Assembly (NCBI RefSeq): GCF_021021415.1
Contig: NZ_JAINWJ010000020.1
Location: 1-64,000, forward strand
Origin: Martelella mediterranea
GTDB taxonomy: Bacteria; Pseudomonadota; Alphaproteobacteria; Rhizobiales; Rhizobiaceae
Direction of reading: 5' to 3'
DNA length: 64,000 nt
Shown: piece after piece, positions 47,198 to 55,902 of the stretch
Numbering within the stretch: position 1 is the stretch's first letter
Layout of the letters: every line of letters begins with the position of its first letter
Position numbers and translations under genes: made by a program
Notes under the pieces: model-generated
What the model was told of the DNA's origin: nothing
Seen by the model: only the letters and a program-made list of their open reading frames with translations
The model's database searches: none

Positions 47198-48001
47198 GTG
47201 GATATCGAACAGCAACCGCAAGACGACGGGGACAAGGTGCTCAGTGTGCGCGACCTCACTGTTGGGTTCGGCGGGCCGACGGTTCTCGAAAACCTCGACC
47301 TCGACGTTTATCGCGGTGAAATCCTCGGTTTCGTCGGCGGATCGGGCACCGGCAAATCCGTGCTGATGCGCACCGTCTTGCGGCTGAACCAGCGGCAGGC
47401 GGGAACGATCAATATTTTCGGCAAGGATTTCGACCATCTGAGCTACGAGGAGCGGCTGGCGATCGACATGCGTATCGGCGTGCTGTTCCAGCATGGCGCG
47501 CTGTTTTCGGGCCTGACCGTGCTTGAGAATGTGCAGGTGCCGATGCGCGAATATCTCGACCTGCCGAAAAAGCTGATGGACGACCTGGCACGGCTGAAGA
47601 TCGAGATGGTCGGCCTGCGGCCTGAGGCGGCAGACCGCTTCCCGTCGGAACTGTCGGGCGGGATGATCAAGCGTGCCGCCCTTGCCCGCGCGCTGGCGCT
47701 CGACCCGGATCTCGTCTTTCTGGACGAGCCAACATCGGGCCTCGACCCGATCGGCGCGGCGGAGTTCGACGAGCTGATCGCCCGGTTGCGTGACACTTTG
47801 GGCCTGACGGTCTATATGGTGACCCACGACCTCGACAGCCTGCACGCCGTTTGCGACAGGATCGCGGTGCTGGGCAAGAAGAGAGTTCTTGTCGAGGGAA
47901 CGCTGGACAAGCTCCTCGCCTTTGACGACCCCTGGGTTCAGAGTTATTTCAGGGGCAAACGATCCCGCGCCATTTTCGGCGCCGGCCAGAATAGCCAATA
48001 G
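47198..48001 (+). CDS. mlaF: MlaF-type ABC transporter ATP-binding protein
   Basis: The 267-residue ATPase has Walker A GGSGTGKS at 47-54, the Q-loop Gln98 in LFQHGALFSGLTVLEN, the signature ELSGGMIKR at 151-159 and Walker B LVFLDEP at 172-178. The D-loop TSGLDPIGAAEFDELI is characteristic of MlaF/Ttg2A. The start codon is GTG after GAGGAGCC. It is the energy unit for the permease encoded just upstream. Confidence 0.94.
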   Translation: MDIEQQPQDDGDKVLSVRDLTVGFGGPTVLENLDLDVYRGEILGFVGGSGTGKSVLMRTVLRLNQRQAGTINIFGKDFDHLSYEERLAIDMRIGVLFQHGALFSGLTVLENVQVPMREYLDLPKKLMDDLARLKIEMVGLRPEAADRFPSELSGGMIKRAALARALALDPDLVFLDEPTSGLDPIGAAEFDELIARLRDTLGLTVYMVTHDLDSLHAVCDRIAVLGKKRVLVEGTLDKLLAFDDPWVQSYFRGKRSRAIFGAGQNSQ

Positions 48002-48016
48002 CGCGGACGGGCAGTT

Positions 48017-49387
48017 ATGGAAACCAAAGCAAATTATACCGTTGTCGGCTTCTTCGTCCTGCTGGTGCTGGCCGCCGGGGCCGGGTTCATTTTCTGGATG
48101 CAGGAATATGGCCGCCAGGGCCCGGTCGCCGAGCTTATCGTGCGCATTCCCGGCTCCGCAAACGGCCTCAGCGTCGGTTCCGCGGTGCGTTTCAACGGCA
48201 TCCAGGTGGGCTCGATCAAGTCTCTGGAGATCGATCCCGCCGACTCTCGCTATACCATGGCGCGCACCCAGGTGAAGGCGACCACGCCGGTCTACAAGAG
48301 CACCAATGCGAAACTGGAGCTCCAGGGCCTGACCGGCACCGGCTATATCGAACTCTCGGCCAATGGCGAGCAGGGCGACAATATTCTGCAGGAATCGCTG
48401 CGCACGGACGAGCCGGCGGAGCTGACGGCGGACAAATCGGGCCTCTCCAACCTGCTGACCACCGCCGACCGGATCATGAAGCGTCTCGATGACACCGTCG
48501 GCCAGGTGCAGACACTGGTCGATGATGTCAGCACGCCGCTGACCCAGACGGTCAAGAACGTCGACACCTTTACCGGCGCGCTGGCCGACAATTCCGACCA
48601 GATCGGGGAGTTCCTCGAATCCATCGGCAGGATGTCCGATACCGTCGACGGGCTCGCCGGACGCCTCGACAAGACGGTGGCCTCGCTTGACGTGCTGATC
48701 AAGGCGGTCAATCCGGAGGAAGTGGGCAAAATCGTCAACAATGCTGAGACGATCACGTCCAACGTCGCCGTCGCCTCGAAGAATTTGGATGAGGTCATTA
48801 CGCAGTTCGGCGATGCAATCGAAAGCTACGCTACGTTCGGAAAAACGGCGCAGGATGTGTTCAAGCAGGTCGATGCGATCGTCACAACGATAGATCCTGA
48901 AAAGGTCGGCAGCTCGATCGATGATTTCTCGGTTGTCATGGCGGATGCAAAGTCCGCCGTGGCGTCCGTCAAGGATGTCGCCGATTCGATCAATGCCAAG
49001 ACCCAGAGCATCGACACCGCGATCGAGAACGTCTCCAACATGTCGGTCAAACTCAACCAGGCCTCGACGCGGGTGAACGAAATCCTGGTGAAGGTCGACG
49101 ACCTGCTCGGCTCGGACAATGTCGAGTCGTTGTCCGATCAGGCGCGCGATACGCTTGTCGCGGTGAAGCAGGCGGCCGAGACGCTGAATGCCCGGATCGG
49201 GCCGATCGCTGCGAATATCGAAAGCTTCTCGGGATCCGGCCTCAGGGATGTGCGCGGTCTCGTCAGCGATACCCGCCGCACGGTGGAAAGTCTCAATCGC
49301 ACCATCGAATCGATCAGCAATGATCCGCAGCAATTCATATTCGGGTCCGACAGCATGAAGACCTATGACGGACGCAAGCGTTACTGA
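48017..49387 (+). CDS. mlaD: MlaD-type MCE-family protein with long helical tail
   Basis: The 456-residue protein starts with one membrane helix (about 8-28, VVGFFVLLVLAAGAGFIFWM). An MCE domain follows (about 38-115: GLSVGSAVRFNGIQVGSIKS, GLTGTGYIELS). After it comes about 330 residues of heptad-rich helix. It is much longer than E. coli MlaD (about 180), closer to PqiB/Mce-type proteins whose tails form a channel across the periplasm. The N-terminal anchor and order mlaE-mlaF-mlaD are as in Mla operons. Confidence 0.92.
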   Translation: METKANYTVVGFFVLLVLAAGAGFIFWMQEYGRQGPVAELIVRIPGSANGLSVGSAVRFNGIQVGSIKSLEIDPADSRYTMARTQVKATTPVYKSTNAKLELQGLTGTGYIELSANGEQGDNILQESLRTDEPAELTADKSGLSNLLTTADRIMKRLDDTVGQVQTLVDDVSTPLTQTVKNVDTFTGALADNSDQIGEFLESIGRMSDTVDGLAGRLDKTVASLDVLIKAVNPEEVGKIVNNAETITSNVAVASKNLDEVITQFGDAIESYATFGKTAQDVFKQVDAIVTTIDPEKVGSSIDDFSVVMADAKSAVASVKDVADSINAKTQSIDTAIENVSNMSVKLNQASTRVNEILVKVDDLLGSDNVESLSDQARDTLVAVKQAAETLNARIGPIAANIESFSGSGLRDVRGLVSDTRRTVESLNRTIESISNDPQQFIFGSDSMKTYDGRKRY

Positions 49388-49536
49388 GCCGCCGGCGAGC
49401 AGCGCGGGCGGATGCGGGCTATGGTTGCAATGCGGCAAGCCACTGAAAAAACAAACATGTCAGGTCTTTGCAATCGCCGGCGTATGCCTTAATTCTGACA
49501 GATACCAATTCGGCGAGCCCGGGGAAGTTTGGATAA

Positions 49537-50151
49537 ATGCTTTTTGCCGCGATCGATAAAACCGGAGTGAGGCCGCTTCTCGCGCTCGGTCTGCTGGCGG
49601 CAGGGCTGAGTGGCTGCGCGTTGCGCCCGGCGCCCGACACCTTCGATCTGTCCGCACAGCCGGTTGTGACCTTCGATAGCCAGAAGGCGCTGCGCTCCCA
49701 GCTTCTGGTGCCGACGCCGTCGGCGATCCAGGTGCTCAACAATCGCGGCATCGTCGTGCGTCTCGGCGGCGCGGAACTGCGTTATCTTGCCGGGGCCCAG
49801 TGGAGCGACCAGCTTCCCGTTGTGATCCAGGCGCAGCTTGTGGCGGGCCTTGAGAACACCGGCCTGTTTTCCGGCGTCGGCATGCCGGGGCAGGGGCTTG
49901 CGATCGACTATCAGGTCGTGGTCGAGGTGCGCGAATTCGCGATCAACGCCGCGGGACCGGGCTCCGCCAATGTCGAGCTCTCGGTCAAGCTGCTGGATGA
50001 CAGGACCGGCGTGGTGCGGGCGCAGAAGCTGTTTACGGCAAGCGTCCCCGTCAGCGCCGCCGCCTCCAGCAACGTCCTCGTCGCCGCCCTCGACGACGCC
50101 TTCTCCAAGGTGCAATCCGAAATCGTAAGCTGGATTGCCGCCACGCTTTAG
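49537..50151 (+). CDS. ABC-transport auxiliary lipoprotein (PqiC/DUF330-like)
   Basis: The 204-residue protein has a lipobox LSGC (Cys27) after a short signal peptide. A domain like ABC_trans_aux (DUF330) follows: GIVVRLGGAELRYLAGAQWSD and VIQAQLVAGLENTGLFSGVG. These lipoproteins are the outer-membrane or periplasmic partner of MCE transporters (PqiC, for example). Here it would complete the mla unit; no mlaC or separate mlaB gene is nearby. It starts 149 bases after mlaD. Confidence 0.85.
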   Translation: MLFAAIDKTGVRPLLALGLLAAGLSGCALRPAPDTFDLSAQPVVTFDSQKALRSQLLVPTPSAIQVLNNRGIVVRLGGAELRYLAGAQWSDQLPVVIQAQLVAGLENTGLFSGVGMPGQGLAIDYQVVVEVREFAINAAGPGSANVELSVKLLDDRTGVVRAQKLFTASVPVSAAASSNVLVAALDDAFSKVQSEIVSWIAATL

Positions 50152-50217
50152 GCTGGCAATAAGCCGATCTTGGCAGAATGCACTTTCGCGTTTTTTTTGC
50201 GAGAGTTCGGCAGCCAT

Positions 50218-50366
50218 CAATCTCTCCCCTTGAGGGAGAGATGCCCCGACAGGGGCAGAGAGGGGTGAACCCTCTCGATAGGTTCGGAGCCTGCGGTTTT
50301 TAGGGCTTGCGCCCTTTACCCCTCTCTGTCGCTTTCGCGACATCTCCCCCTCAAGGGGGGAGATTG
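50218..50366 (-). repeat. Multi-hairpin interspersed repeat, copy 2 (inverted)
   Basis: The reverse complement of this stretch has the same hairpins in the same order as 42155-42306. Its last hairpin reads ATCTCTCCC-TCAA-GGGGAGAGAT. Compared with copy 1 (ATCTCCCCC-TCAA-GGGGGAGAT), one C-G pair is replaced by T-A on both arms. It lies between the lipoprotein gene and the convergent HAD gene. Confidence 0.85.
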
Positions 50367-50451
50367 TGGCTGAGAGATATGGCGGATTGCCGACAGACTG
50401 GGGGCGGCTGAACTTCTTCAAAAATGCACTGCGCGTTCGCCCAGAGCGCTT

Positions 50452-51141
50452 TCAGATCGCGTCGGTCCATTCCAGCAGCGCGGTGGCGACGGCGGGGAGG
50501 TCTTCCATGCGGTGGATCACCGTTTCGGCGCCGGCTTCCGTCAGCTTGTCGGCGTGGGTCGGCGTGGTATGCGAGGCGCCGGTGAAGCCGACGACGCGCA
50601 TGCCGGCGGCCTTGGCGGCGGTGACGCCGTGCACCGAATCCTCGATCACCAGCGTGTTGCGCGGGTTCGCGCCCATTGTCTCCGCGCCATGGAGGTAGAT
50701 GTCCGGCTTCGGCTTGACCCGGTCGGGGCCGAGGGTTTCGGCGGAAAAGATATTGGGCTCGAAAATATCGAGCTGTCCGGTCTTCTTCAGCATCATGCGG
50801 ACGCGTTCCGGCGTCGAGTTGGAGCAGATGCAGCGCGGCTCGGAAAGCTGGGCGACGGCCTCGCGCACGCCGGGGATTGGCTGCAGCTCCCGCTTGATCC
50901 GCTCATCGAGCTTGACGATTGCAAGGTCGAGAAGGGCGGCGGACAGCGGAATATTGGCTTCGCTTTCGACCGCCAGCAGAATGTTGCGCCAGGTCATGCC
51001 GGAAAAGCGTTCGCCGATCTCACCGGCGGTGATCGGATAACCGGCATCGCTCAGAAGCCGCGCTTCGACTTCGGCGGCAAGAATTTCGGAATCGACCAGA
51101 ACGCCGTCGCAGTCGAAGATGATGAGGTCGTAACGGGCCAT
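50452..51141 (-). CDS. HAD-superfamily phosphatase (beta-phosphoglucomutase-like)
   Basis: The 229-residue HAD protein has motif I LIIFDCDGVLVDSE (Asp10, Asp12), motif II RCICSNSTPERVRMM, Lys in RVKPKPDIYLHGA and motif IV VIEDSVHGVTAAKAAGM. The helical cap type fits the beta-phosphoglucomutase/6-phosphogluconate phosphatase group. It lies 56 bases after sqdC on the same strand, so it is possibly the last gene of the sulfolipid operon. Substrate unknown. The start MARYDLIIF was chosen. Confidence 0.85.
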   Translation of the reverse strand: MARYDLIIFDCDGVLVDSEILAAEVEARLLSDAGYPITAGEIGERFSGMTWRNILLAVESEANIPLSAALLDLAIVKLDERIKRELQPIPGVREAVAQLSEPRCICSNSTPERVRMMLKKTGQLDIFEPNIFSAETLGPDRVKPKPDIYLHGAETMGANPRNTLVIEDSVHGVTAAKAAGMRVVGFTGASHTTPTHADKLTEAGAETVIHRMEDLPAVATALLEWTDAI

Positions 51142-51197
51142 TTCGTAGTCCTTAAAAAGAGCGGGCGCGGTGGACATAAACCTGTTCGCGCGCGAGA

Positions 51198-52109
51198 TCA
51201 AATCACCGTTCCGTCGCGCGTGTCGATAAAACGCTCCACAAGTGTCTGAAGCGTGGCGGAGAAGAGCGGCATGCCGCCGCTGCGCCAGCCGAGTGCGTTG
51301 AGCCGCGTCGTGGTCATGGCGCTGACCGCGCTCTGGTCGGCGTGCGGCGGAAGAGGGCGAGGGGATTGCAGCGCCGCTTTCAGCGGCGCGAGGATGGTGT
51401 GGGTGTCGGTGACGATGTCGGAAACATGAAACGCCTTGCCGGAAATTTTCGGGATCGGCGCGTCGAGCAGCGTCAGGATCGCGCCGGCGAGATCGCGACC
51501 ATGGACCTCGCTGCCAGCCCGGGCGGCGATTTCTTCTCCGGCGGTATAGCGCTCAAACAGATCTTCCCATTTGTTGGGCACAAGGTCGCCGTAAACGCCG
51601 GTCGCGCGCAGGTTCACCGGGATGAAGCCGGGGCGGGCGAGGGCGGAAAGCGCCTGCTCGACCTCCCATTTTGCCTTGCCGTAAAGGCTCTGCGGTTGGG
51701 GCGGGGTGGTTTCCGGCAGCGGCATGCCGGCCGGATAGCCGTCAAAGACCGCGCGGCTCGACAGGAAGAAGGCATGCTTGACGCCGGCGCGGCATGCTGC
51801 CTTGAAAAGCGCGATGCTACCGTCGACATTGGTTCTGAGGAACCCTGCGGGATCGTCGCCTTCGCCGCCGCGATAGCGCCCGGGCGCGTGGGAGAAGGCG
51901 GCGTGGATGAAGACGTCGATGCCTTTGAAAAGGTTCTCAGAGGCCGCTCCGCCGAGTTCCAGCGGCGTGAACTTGACCGGCGCGGCGAACAGGCTCGGCG
52001 CCGGCGCGGTTCTGCCGGCCACGGTTACATCATGACCGGCCGCAAAGCATTCCTCGACGATGTAGCGCCCGACCAGCCCCGTCCCGCCGCTGACGAGAAT
52101 GCGTTTCAT
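51198..52109 (-). CDS. sqdC: NAD-dependent epimerase/dehydratase-like protein, SqdC-type position
   Basis: The 303-residue SDR-extended protein has the dinucleotide motif ILVSGGTGLVGRYIVEE and a YGKAKWEVEQALS segment carrying the YxxxK pair (Tyr of SLYGKAK). It overlaps sqdD by four bases (ATGA). In Rhodobacter sphaeroides the sulfolipid genes lie as sqdB, sqdD, sqdC, and the third is a reductase/epimerase-like protein; this is the matching slot. Its reaction in SQDG synthesis is not established. Confidence 0.75.
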   Translation of the reverse strand: MKRILVSGGTGLVGRYIVEECFAAGHDVTVAGRTAPAPSLFAAPVKFTPLELGGAASENLFKGIDVFIHAAFSHAPGRYRGGEGDDPAGFLRTNVDGSIALFKAACRAGVKHAFFLSSRAVFDGYPAGMPLPETTPPQPQSLYGKAKWEVEQALSALARPGFIPVNLRATGVYGDLVPNKWEDLFERYTAGEEIAARAGSEVHGRDLAGAILTLLDAPIPKISGKAFHVSDIVTDTHTILAPLKAALQSPRPLPPHADQSAVSAMTTTRLNALGWRSGGMPLFSATLQTLVERFIDTRDGTVI

Positions 52110-52966
52110 TTGGGCTTCGTCGGATTTTTGAGCGTGGCGATATCGGGGATGCCGTCGCCGTCGAAATAAGCCCACCAGAGGTCGATCAGCGGCTTCAACT
52201 CACCGGCGCGCGGATGGTCATCTTCCCACGGCTTCTCATACTGGTAGTGCAGCACGCCGATATCCGACCAGTTCCACAATTCCGGCATGTTGAACCAGAC
52301 ATATTGCAGCATGTTCATGAACACCGGCAGGCCGTGCCAGTCCGGGAAGAATGCCTGCAGGAAGGTCTGGTCGGTGCGCTTCCAGAAGGCGTCCGGCTGG
52401 TCCAGCGCGGTCAGTATGGCGGCAAAGGTCTCGACATCCGGCCGCGCCACGAACACGCCGGAATTCATCCGGTGAAAATCGGCGAGACTTTCATAGACAT
52501 TGGGGGCCGCGGAAAATTCCGGATAGAAGAACAGCTTGTCTATGTTCTTCAGCACCAGAGCATCGGCATCGATGAACACGGCTGCGTGATATTCGACCAG
52601 TTGCCACAGGCGAAGCTTGCAGAAATTGTCGAGCGGGGTGTGGAAGCCGGGCTTGCGTCCCTTGGTGAAGGGCGCCTCGCCATGGATGTTCTTGCGCGCA
52701 TGGCGCTCGTTGAACGCATCCGACAGCGGCAGGTGATCGACGCCGACCAGCCGGCAGCCGAGATCGGCGAGATGCTTCAATCCTTCCTCGGGCGCGCCGC
52801 CGGTATGCAGCACCACGACATCGGCCGGGGTTCCGGTCAAAAAGATCGACCGCGCCAGCGCCAGCGCGCCCATTGCGTAGTCGTTGTTGGTGACCAGCGT
52901 GACGAAGGCGAACGGATATTTGGCGTCCACGCTGCGGTGGACGCCTTCATTTGCGGGATCGCTCAT
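52106..52966 (-). CDS. sqdD: GT8 (glycogenin-like) glycosyltransferase, probable sulfoquinovosyltransferase SqdD
   Basis: The 286-residue protein is a GT8-type enzyme: FAFVTLVTNNDYAMGALALA, the metal motif FIDADALVL (Asp133-Asp135), NSGVFVARPD and FLQAFFPDWHGLP. Bacterial SqdD of R. sphaeroides is a glycogenin-like glycosyltransferase proposed to move sulfoquinovose from UDP-sulfoquinovose to diacylglycerol. It is 4 bases after sqdB and overlaps sqdC, so the operon is tight. Confidence 0.8.
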   Translation of the reverse strand: MSDPANEGVHRSVDAKYPFAFVTLVTNNDYAMGALALARSIFLTGTPADVVVLHTGGAPEEGLKHLADLGCRLVGVDHLPLSDAFNERHARKNIHGEAPFTKGRKPGFHTPLDNFCKLRLWQLVEYHAAVFIDADALVLKNIDKLFFYPEFSAAPNVYESLADFHRMNSGVFVARPDVETFAAILTALDQPDAFWKRTDQTFLQAFFPDWHGLPVFMNMLQYVWFNMPELWNWSDIGVLHYQYEKPWEDDHPRAGELKPLIDLWWAYFDGDGIPDIATLKNPTKPK

Positions 52967-52970
52967 GGCC

Positions 52971-54191
52971 TTACGAGACCGACTTCAGCGACTTGCCTTC
53001 CGGATCGCGGTTGATCTTGGTCGCGATATCCTTGGTCCAGGCGGAAACGGCCGGAACGCGTTTGCGATCAACGCGGTAGGCGTATTTCTTCGCAATGTCG
53101 ACGATCTCGCCGAGCAGGCCTTCCTTGAGCGTGGTCGGGTTGAGGCCGAGCGCCAGGAACTTGTCGTTCTTCACGATCAGGTCGTTTTCCGGCGCTTCCT
53201 TGCGCGGGTTCGGCAGCCAGGCGATCTCGACGCCGGACATGTCGGAGATCATCTTCGCCAGATCGCGCACCCGGTGGGTCTCGGTCATCTGGTTGAAGAT
53301 CTCGACGCGGGCATTCTTCTCCGGCGGATTGTTAAGCGCCAGTTCGATGCAACGCACCGAATCCTGGATGTGGATGAAGGCGCGGGTCTGGCCGCCGACG
53401 CCGTGGACGGTCAGTGGATAGCCGATAGCCGCCTGGATCAGGAAGCGGTTCAACACCGTGCCGTAGTCGCCGTCATAGTCGAAGCGGTTGATCAACTGTG
53501 TGTGGCGTTTGGTCTGCTCGGTGTGCGTGCCCCAGACGATGCCTTGGTGCAGGTCGGTGATCCTGAGGCCGTCATTCTTGGCGTAGAAGGCGAACAGAAG
53601 CTGATCCAGGCACTTGGTCATGTGGTAGATCGAGCCGGGATTCGACGGATACAGGATTTCCTGGGAAACCTTGTCGCCGGAATTGGTGGTGATATCGACC
53701 GGCAGATAGCCTTCCGGGATCGCAGCACCCACCGTCGAATAGCCGTAGACGCCCATCGTGCCGAGATGGACGACATGGGCGTCGAGATCGATTTCGACCA
53801 GCGCGTTCAGGAGGTTGTGGGTGGCGTTGACGTTGTTGTCGACCGTGTAGTTCTTGTGGCGGTCGGTCTTCATCGAATAGGGCGCGGCGCGCTGCTCGGC
53901 GAAATGAATAATCGCGTCCGGGCGCTCCTCGGCGAGCCACTGCTTCAGGATTTCATAATCCTTGGCGAGGTCGATGAGATGGAAATGGATGCGGCGGCCG
54001 GTCTCGGCATGCCAGATGCGGGTGCGTTCCTGGATCGAGTCCATCGGCGTCAGCGACTGGACGCCAAGTTCGGTGTCGATCCAGCGGCGCGACAGGTTGT
54101 CAACGATGTGAACTTCGTGTCCGGCATCCGACAAATGCAGCGACGTCGGCCAGCCGACAAACCCGTCTCCGCCCATAACTGCGATCTTCAT
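52971..54191 (-). CDS. sqdB: UDP-sulfoquinovose synthase
   Basis: The 406-residue SDR-extended enzyme begins MKIAVMGGDGFVGWPTSLHL, whose GGDGxxGW motif is diagnostic for SQD1/SqdB. SLTPMDSIQERTRIW and HFAEQRAAPYSMKTDRHKNY are also characteristic. The catalytic Thr145 (HLGTMGVYG), Tyr189 and Lys193 (SIYHMTK) are present. It uses UDP-glucose, NAD+ and sulfite to make UDP-sulfoquinovose, the head group donor of the membrane sulfolipid SQDG. First gene of sqdB-sqdD-sqdC. The start MKIAVMGG gives the family N-terminus. Confidence 0.94.
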   Translation of the reverse strand: MKIAVMGGDGFVGWPTSLHLSDAGHEVHIVDNLSRRWIDTELGVQSLTPMDSIQERTRIWHAETGRRIHFHLIDLAKDYEILKQWLAEERPDAIIHFAEQRAAPYSMKTDRHKNYTVDNNVNATHNLLNALVEIDLDAHVVHLGTMGVYGYSTVGAAIPEGYLPVDITTNSGDKVSQEILYPSNPGSIYHMTKCLDQLLFAFYAKNDGLRITDLHQGIVWGTHTEQTKRHTQLINRFDYDGDYGTVLNRFLIQAAIGYPLTVHGVGGQTRAFIHIQDSVRCIELALNNPPEKNARVEIFNQMTETHRVRDLAKMISDMSGVEIAWLPNPRKEAPENDLIVKNDKFLALGLNPTTLKEGLLGEIVDIAKKYAYRVDRKRVPAVSAWTKDIATKINRDPEGKSLKSVS

Positions 54192-54372
54192 TGAGCCTCT
54201 CCGATCCATTTAAGCGATTCATCTCGTGCGTTAAACGCAATCAATATGACATAAATGCAATGGTTTTTTTACGCAATCTGCCGCGAGAAGTGAAACAATC
54301 CGCCTCCGCCCCGTGTTGCGACGCGCTATGTTTAAGCCTAGTTATGGCCAAAAATTGATGGATGAGGCGGAC

Positions 54373-54828
54373 ATGACCGAAACCGAGAAGCACGGTCTCA
54401 GTGGCTGGATGGAAGGCGGGACGCATCACCTGCGCCAGCGGGTCTATTACGAGGACACGGATTTTTCCGGCGTCGTCTATCACGCGCGCTACCTGCATTT
54501 CCTCGAACGCGGGCGCACCGATCTGCTGCGCTGCCTTGGCGTGGAGCAGCGGGCGCTGCACACGATCGACGAGGAAGGCCTGGCCTTCGCGGTGCATCAC
54601 ATGGACCTGAAATTCGTGCGTCCGGCGCGGATGGATGATATCCTCGACATCACGACGAAAACCGTGAAGGCGACGGGCGCGCGCATGGTGCTGGAACAGG
54701 CGATCCACGCCAATGGGCAGTTGCTGACAACGGCGACGGTGACGGTGGTGGTTATCAACAGGGCCGGGCGCGCGCGCCGCATGCCCGATGATCTGGCCGC
54801 CACGCTGCTTGAAGGTCAGTCGAAGTAA
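54373..54828 (+). CDS. ybgC: Tol-Pal-associated acyl-CoA thioesterase
   Basis: The 151-residue hot-dog-fold protein has RQRVYYEDTDFSGVVYHARY, the YbgC/4HBT active-site block with the catalytic Asp, and LHFLERGRTDLLRCLGVEQR. It hydrolyses short acyl-CoA or acyl-ACP thioesters and is the usual first gene of tol-pal clusters. The ATG at 54373 follows GAGGCGGAC; earlier ATGs at 54358 and 54313 are alternatives. tolQ begins 336 bases later. Confidence 0.92.
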   Translation: MTETEKHGLSGWMEGGTHHLRQRVYYEDTDFSGVVYHARYLHFLERGRTDLLRCLGVEQRALHTIDEEGLAFAVHHMDLKFVRPARMDDILDITTKTVKATGARMVLEQAIHANGQLLTTATVTVVVINRAGRARRMPDDLAATLLEGQSK

Positions 54829-55164
54829 ACGGGCGCAATAAGCCAAAAGCCCTTGGAATCCGGGCTTGCTAAAACATGAGTATTATGTGAAGGAATTCGC
54901 GCCGCCGCGGGAGACGTCTGGTGCGGTCAAAGCCTTGCCTTCAGGGGCTGGCGATAAAATCGTAACCGGACGTTAACCATGTTCGGGTATTCTGCGAAAA
55001 GCGGAGTTTTAGGCCGGTTTGCCTAGCTTTCACCATGATTTTCAAGGACAGGAAGCAAAGATGCGAATCCACTTAAATTCCGAGTTGAACACACCAGCGT
55101 CTCGCAGGCGGCTCTAACCATATCGCCCGGCTTGCCGGGCCAATCTATTCAGGGACTTCGTCAT
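54829..55164 (+). promoter_or_regulatory. Control region of tolQ with a CtrA-like site
   Basis: A 336-base gap without a credible gene. GTAA-N7-TTAA at 54962-54976 is one mismatch from the CtrA box TTAA-N7-TTAA, and TTAACCAT at 54973-54980 matches the CtrA half-site. A GCCCGGC/GCCGGGC stem lies at 55125-55140, just before the ATG. Confidence 0.5.
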
Positions 55165-55884
55165 ATGGAACAGCTTGGGTTGGAAGCTACGCACGCCGAT
55201 GTCGGCCTTCTGGCGCTCTTCTGGCAGGCGGGATTCGTCGTCAAGATCGTGATGCTGGGGCTGATCGCCGCGTCGGTCTGGACCTGGGCGATCGTGATCG
55301 AGAAGATCATCGCCTACAACAAGGAACGCCGCGCCTATAATCAGTTCGAGGATGCGTTCTGGTCGGGCACCTCGCTCGAAAAACTCTACAGCAACCTCTC
55401 GGACCGCAAGACCAGCGGCATGGCCGCCGTGTTCGTCTCGGCCATGCGCGAGTGGAAAAAATCCTTCGAGCGCGGCGCGCGGGCGCCGATGGGCTTGCAG
55501 ATGCGCGTCGAAAAGGCGATGGATGTCGCCATCCAGCGCGAATCCGAAAAGCTCGAGGCCCGTCTCGGCTTTCTGGCAAGCGTCGGTTCCGCGGCGCCGT
55601 TCATCGGTCTGTTCGGCACGGTCGTCGGCATCATGACCTCGTTCCAGGCGATCGCCGGATCGAAATCGACCAATCTCGCCGTGGTTGCCCCCGGCATTGC
55701 CGAGGCGCTGCTTGCAACGGCCATCGGCCTTGTCGCGGCCATTCCCGCCGTTGTTGCCTACAACAAGTTCTCCGCCGATTCCGGCAAGCTTGAGGGCCGC
55801 ATGGAGGGCTTTGCCGACGAGTTCTCATCCATCCTGTCGCGTCAGATCGACGAAAAGCTGCAGTCGCGTCCGGCTGCCGAATAG
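55165..55884 (+). CDS. tolQ: Tol-Pal system inner-membrane protein TolQ
   Basis: The 239-residue protein has three membrane helices (about 18-38, 137-160, 170-195). It includes the ExbB/TolQ core ARLGFLASVGSAAPFIGLFG and TVVGIMTSFQAIAGSKSTNL, and AIPAVVAYNKFS. With TolR it forms the proton-driven motor that energises TolA. The start MEQLGLEATHADVG was chosen over an upstream frame with no ribosome site. First gene of tolQ-tolR-tolA. Confidence 0.96.
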   Translation: MEQLGLEATHADVGLLALFWQAGFVVKIVMLGLIAASVWTWAIVIEKIIAYNKERRAYNQFEDAFWSGTSLEKLYSNLSDRKTSGMAAVFVSAMREWKKSFERGARAPMGLQMRVEKAMDVAIQRESEKLEARLGFLASVGSAAPFIGLFGTVVGIMTSFQAIAGSKSTNLAVVAPGIAEALLATAIGLVAAIPAVVAYNKFSADSGKLEGRMEGFADEFSSILSRQIDEKLQSRPAAE

Positions 55885-55902
55885 CGAGGGGAGAACCAAC
55901 CA

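Noticed and set aside
46097-49438. Very long open frame antisense to the mla genes (over 1100 codons)
   Set aside because: It lies opposite real genes with clear motifs. Long antisense frames arise here from GC-rich codon bias. The translation is Arg/His/Asp-rich, without any domain.
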